Below, piece after piece: positions 5,945 to 7,950 of a DNA stretch of 7,950 nt; positions within the stretch are counted from its first letter, which is position 1, and every line of letters begins with the position of its first letter. The notes under the pieces are model-generated. The model worked only from the letters and a program-made list of their open reading frames with translations. It had not been told where the DNA came from and searched no databases. A program made the translations under genes and the position numbers. Origin of the DNA: Candidatus Omnitrophota bacterium (GTDB lineage Bacteria; Omnitrophota; Koll11; Gygaellales; JAQTUY01); contig JAQTUY010000075.1 of NCBI GenBank assembly GCA_028707105.1, positions 1 through 7,950 on the forward strand, read 5' to 3'.

Positions 5945-7672
5945 ATGGCATCTCCGCGCAGAATAGTTTACAGGCAGGTGGGCGACATTCTCCTGGAGAA
6001 AGGGATCATTACTCCCGAACAACTGCAGGCGGCTCTGGCCCAGCAGAAAAAGAGGGACGGATTCCTGGGAGAGGTCCTGATCAGCCTTGGTTATGCCACC
6101 GAAGAAGATATTGCCGCCTGCCTTGCCATCCAGTATGGATTTTCCTACGTAGCCCTTGGCGGCGTTAATATCGAGCCCGAGATCATCAAGCTTATCCCCG
6201 CGGAAACAGCCCGTCATTTCCAGATCGTGCCCCTGTATAAGATGAATGATATCCTGACGGTAGCCATGGCCGACCCGCTTAACGTGTTCGCGATAGACTA
6301 CCTGATATCCCTGACCGGATGCAAAATAGAATCGGTAATAGCCAGCGCCAAGGATATCTCCAATACCATCTCCAGGTTCTATTCCGCCGCTAAAAGTTCA
6401 GCCAACGTGATCGACGATATATTAAAGCAGATACCTGCCGCCAATATCGAGGTCATCTCCGCTGAGAAAGATAAGTTCGCGGAATTAAAAGAGCTTACTT
6501 CCGCCGATAAAGAGGAACCGGTAGTCAAGATCACCAACGCTATATTGATCGAGGCGGTCAAGAATAAATCTTCCGATGTGCTCATCGAGCCCCAGGAGAA
6601 CGCCATCCGGGTGCGTTTCAGGATGGATGGGCTGATGCGGGAACAGAGTTCACCGGAAAGGAGCGTCCTGCCTTTTCTGGTCTCCAGGATCAAGGTCATG
6701 GCCAACCTGGATATTTCCGAACACCGGCTTCCCCAGGAAGGGCGTTTTAAGGTTAAGATCGGAGGCACGGAGATAGATTTCCGCGTATCAATAATACCCA
6801 CCGCTTCCGGAGAAAGCATCGTATTAAGGCTGCTGGATAAGTCCCAGGCCATAATGGATATGCAAAAGTTAGGGTTTGATAACGTCACCCTTTCTGTCTT
6901 GAGGAACGCTTCTTATCTTCCGCACGGGATGATCCTGGTCTGCGGCCCCACGGGTTCGGGCAAGACTACCACGCTTTATTCCATACTGCAGTATGTCAAC
7001 GCCCCGCAGAAAAATATCATTACCGTAGAGGATCCGATAGAATGCCAGCTGGAGGGGATCAACCAGGTCCCGGCGCGGGCCGAGATCGGGCTGACTTTTG
7101 CCTCGGCGCTGCGTTCTATCCTGCGCCAGGATCCGAACATCATCATGATCGGCGAGATCCGCGACGCGGAGACCCTGGATATCGCGATCAAAAGCGCGCT
7201 TACCGGGCACCTCGTGCTTTCTACCCTGCATACTAATACCGCCGCGGGCTCTGTAATGCGCCTTTTGAATATGGGGGCGGAGCCTTTTCTGATTACCGCC
7301 TCCCTGGTCTGTATTTTAGCCCAGCGCCTGATCCGTAAGATCTGCCCTTATTGTAAAGAGCAGTACCAGCTTAAAGCCGAAGTCGCCCGGAAACTTGGGC
7401 TGGACTCAAGTAACGGGCCGATAATCTTATCCCGGGGCAAGGGCTGTCAAAGTTGTTATAACAGCGGTTACAGCGGAAGGGTGGCGATCGCCGAGGTCAT
7501 TTCCTTGACCGGAGCCATCCGGGAGATGATCCTCAAAGGCGCCACGGAAGACGCCATAAAAGAGAAAGCGCGCCAGGAAGGGATGAAGACTCTCCGGGAG
7601 AACGGCATGGCCCATGTCCTGGCGGGGACGACCACGTTGGAAGAAATATTAAGGGTGACCATCGGAGATTAA
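5945..7672 (+). CDS. pilB: PilB/GspE-family assembly ATPase with N-terminal MshEN domain
   Basis: This is a cytoplasmic hexameric ATPase that powers extension of a type IV pilus or a type II secretion pseudopilus. The 575-residue, full-length product starts with an MshEN domain (about 8-65): two 24-residue repeats (11-34 and 40-63) separated by five residues. A T2SSE N-terminal region follows (to about 150), then a linker, the N2 domain (about 190-300) and the RecA-like ATPase. ATPase motifs are all present: Walker A GPTGSGKTT (334-342), Asp box VEDPIE (361-366), Walker B with catalytic Glu404 (IIMIGEIRD, 399-407) and His box GHLVLSTLHT (421-430). A zinc tetracysteine follows: Cys467/Cys470 and Cys501/Cys504. 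PilB and GspE cannot be told apart from the protein alone; MshEN and tandem paralogues are compatible with either, and PilT is excluded by the long N-terminus. The gene begins 26 bases after the radical SAM stop, without a good ribosome site. A related gene follows 9 bases downstream. Confidence 0.94.
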   Translation: MASPRRIVYRQVGDILLEKGIITPEQLQAALAQQKKRDGFLGEVLISLGYATEEDIAACLAIQYGFSYVALGGVNIEPEIIKLIPAETARHFQIVPLYKMNDILTVAMADPLNVFAIDYLISLTGCKIESVIASAKDISNTISRFYSAAKSSANVIDDILKQIPAANIEVISAEKDKFAELKELTSADKEEPVVKITNAILIEAVKNKSSDVLIEPQENAIRVRFRMDGLMREQSSPERSVLPFLVSRIKVMANLDISEHRLPQEGRFKVKIGGTEIDFRVSIIPTASGESIVLRLLDKSQAIMDMQKLGFDNVTLSVLRNASYLPHGMILVCGPTGSGKTTTLYSILQYVNAPQKNIITVEDPIECQLEGINQVPARAEIGLTFASALRSILRQDPNIIMIGEIRDAETLDIAIKSALTGHLVLSTLHTNTAAGSVMRLLNMGAEPFLITASLVCILAQRLIRKICPYCKEQYQLKAEVARKLGLDSSNGPIILSRGKGCQSCYNSGYSGRVAIAEVISLTGAIREMILKGATEDAIKEKARQEGMKTLRENGMAHVLAGTTTLEEILRVTIGD

Positions 7673-7681
7673 CCGGATAAT

Positions 7682-7950
7682 ATGGACGCGATAAAGAAAA
7701 AAATACTGGATATGATATTCAAGAAGCCCGGCGTCACCAAGGAGCAGATGGATACCCTTTTTACGCTCCAGAAGCTGCGGGATATCCCCTTAAGGGAGGT
7801 CTTGATCGCGGAGAAGTTGTTTACCGACGAGGAATTGAATAATTTCTTTACCCGGAAGCTTTACCTGCCTTCCCTGGAGTTTACCAATAATAAATTCGAC
7901 CCTAATGTCGTCAAATTGATCCCGCAGGATGTGGAGCGTAAATATTCCAT
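7682..7950 (+). CDS. Second PilB/GspE-like protein, MshEN-type N-terminus (partial, runs off the edge)
   Basis: An ATG nine bases after the pilB-like stop opens a frame that stays open to the edge of the window (89 complete codons). Residues about 31-89 align without gaps to the first ATPase at about 35-93: LREVLIAEKLFTDEEL matches LGEVLISLGYATEEDI, and NVVKLIPQDVERKYS matches EIIKLIPAETARHFQ. It is therefore a paralogue of the MshEN/T2SSE N-terminal region. Several residues of the nucleotide-binding repeats are lost here (see findings). Whether an ATPase domain follows cannot be seen; it could be a second PilB/GspE or a stand-alone MshEN regulator. There is no strong ribosome site. The 9-base gap implies cotranscription with the upstream ATPase. 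Confidence 0.8.
   Translation, partial: MDAIKKKILDMIFKKPGVTKEQMDTLFTLQKLRDIPLREVLIAEKLFTDEELNNFFTRKLYLPSLEFTNNKFDPNVVKLIPQDVERKYS

Noticed and set aside
6379..6888. 169-codon open frame on the minus strand
   Set aside because: It is antisense to the well-supported pilB-like gene and is serine/leucine rich with no recognisable domain, as expected of a shadow frame opposite a real gene.
7655..7681. GATAAT directly before the second ATPase-like ATG, with GTGACC upstream, as a promoter
   Set aside because: The spacer is only 15 bases, the -35 match is poor, and the -10 box abuts the ATG so transcription would start inside the gene.

Overview
The window is a densely packed, single-strand (+) stretch of bacterial chromosome. 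It carries the cell-elongation (rod-shape) gene block mreC-mreD-mrdA(PBP2)-rodA, then a radical SAM protein of unknown function, then a type IV pilus / type II secretion assembly ATPase (PilB/GspE family), then the 5' end of a second, diverged paralogue of that ATPase which runs off the right edge. No RNA gene, mobile element, CRISPR array, long repeat or terminator was found, and no gap between genes in the body of the window exceeds 26 bases.

Layout: bases 1-59 hold an unidentified 3' tail of an upstream gene. Bases 56-4162 are mreC, mreD, mrdA and rodA, joined by 4-base start/stop overlaps (ATGA at three junctions, probably GTGA at the first). The radical SAM gene (4164-5918) starts one base after the rodA stop. 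A 26-base gap then holds a promoter-like TTGACT-N17-TAATAT, placed so that transcripts would begin at or beside the ATG of the pilB-like gene (5945-7672). Nine bases later the second ATPase-like gene begins (7682 onward).

How the genes work together: RodA (glycosyltransferase) and PBP2 (transpeptidase) are the peptidoglycan synthase pair of the elongasome. MreC is the scaffold that activates PBP2, and MreD is the membrane partner that balances MreC. The cluster therefore encodes lateral-wall synthesis; MreB, the cytoskeletal partner, is not visible but could lie upstream. The radical SAM gene is a known genomic neighbour of rodA in several phyla, but its usual companions (DUF2344 and RNase G) are absent here. 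The two PilB/GspE-type proteins belong to a different machine (pilus or secretion pseudopilus), and the candidate promoter suggests a separate transcription unit.

Organism: a rod-shaped bacterium of roughly balanced base composition. The gene set does not fix the phylum. The gene order and the mixed ATA/ATC, TTA/CTG codon style would suit an uncultivated lineage such as Candidatus Omnitrophota or relatives; this is an impression, not shown by the sequence. Most of the window is conserved housekeeping content. The points most worth checking are the possible leaderless promoter, the unequal MshEN domains of the two ATPases, and the orphan radical SAM gene.
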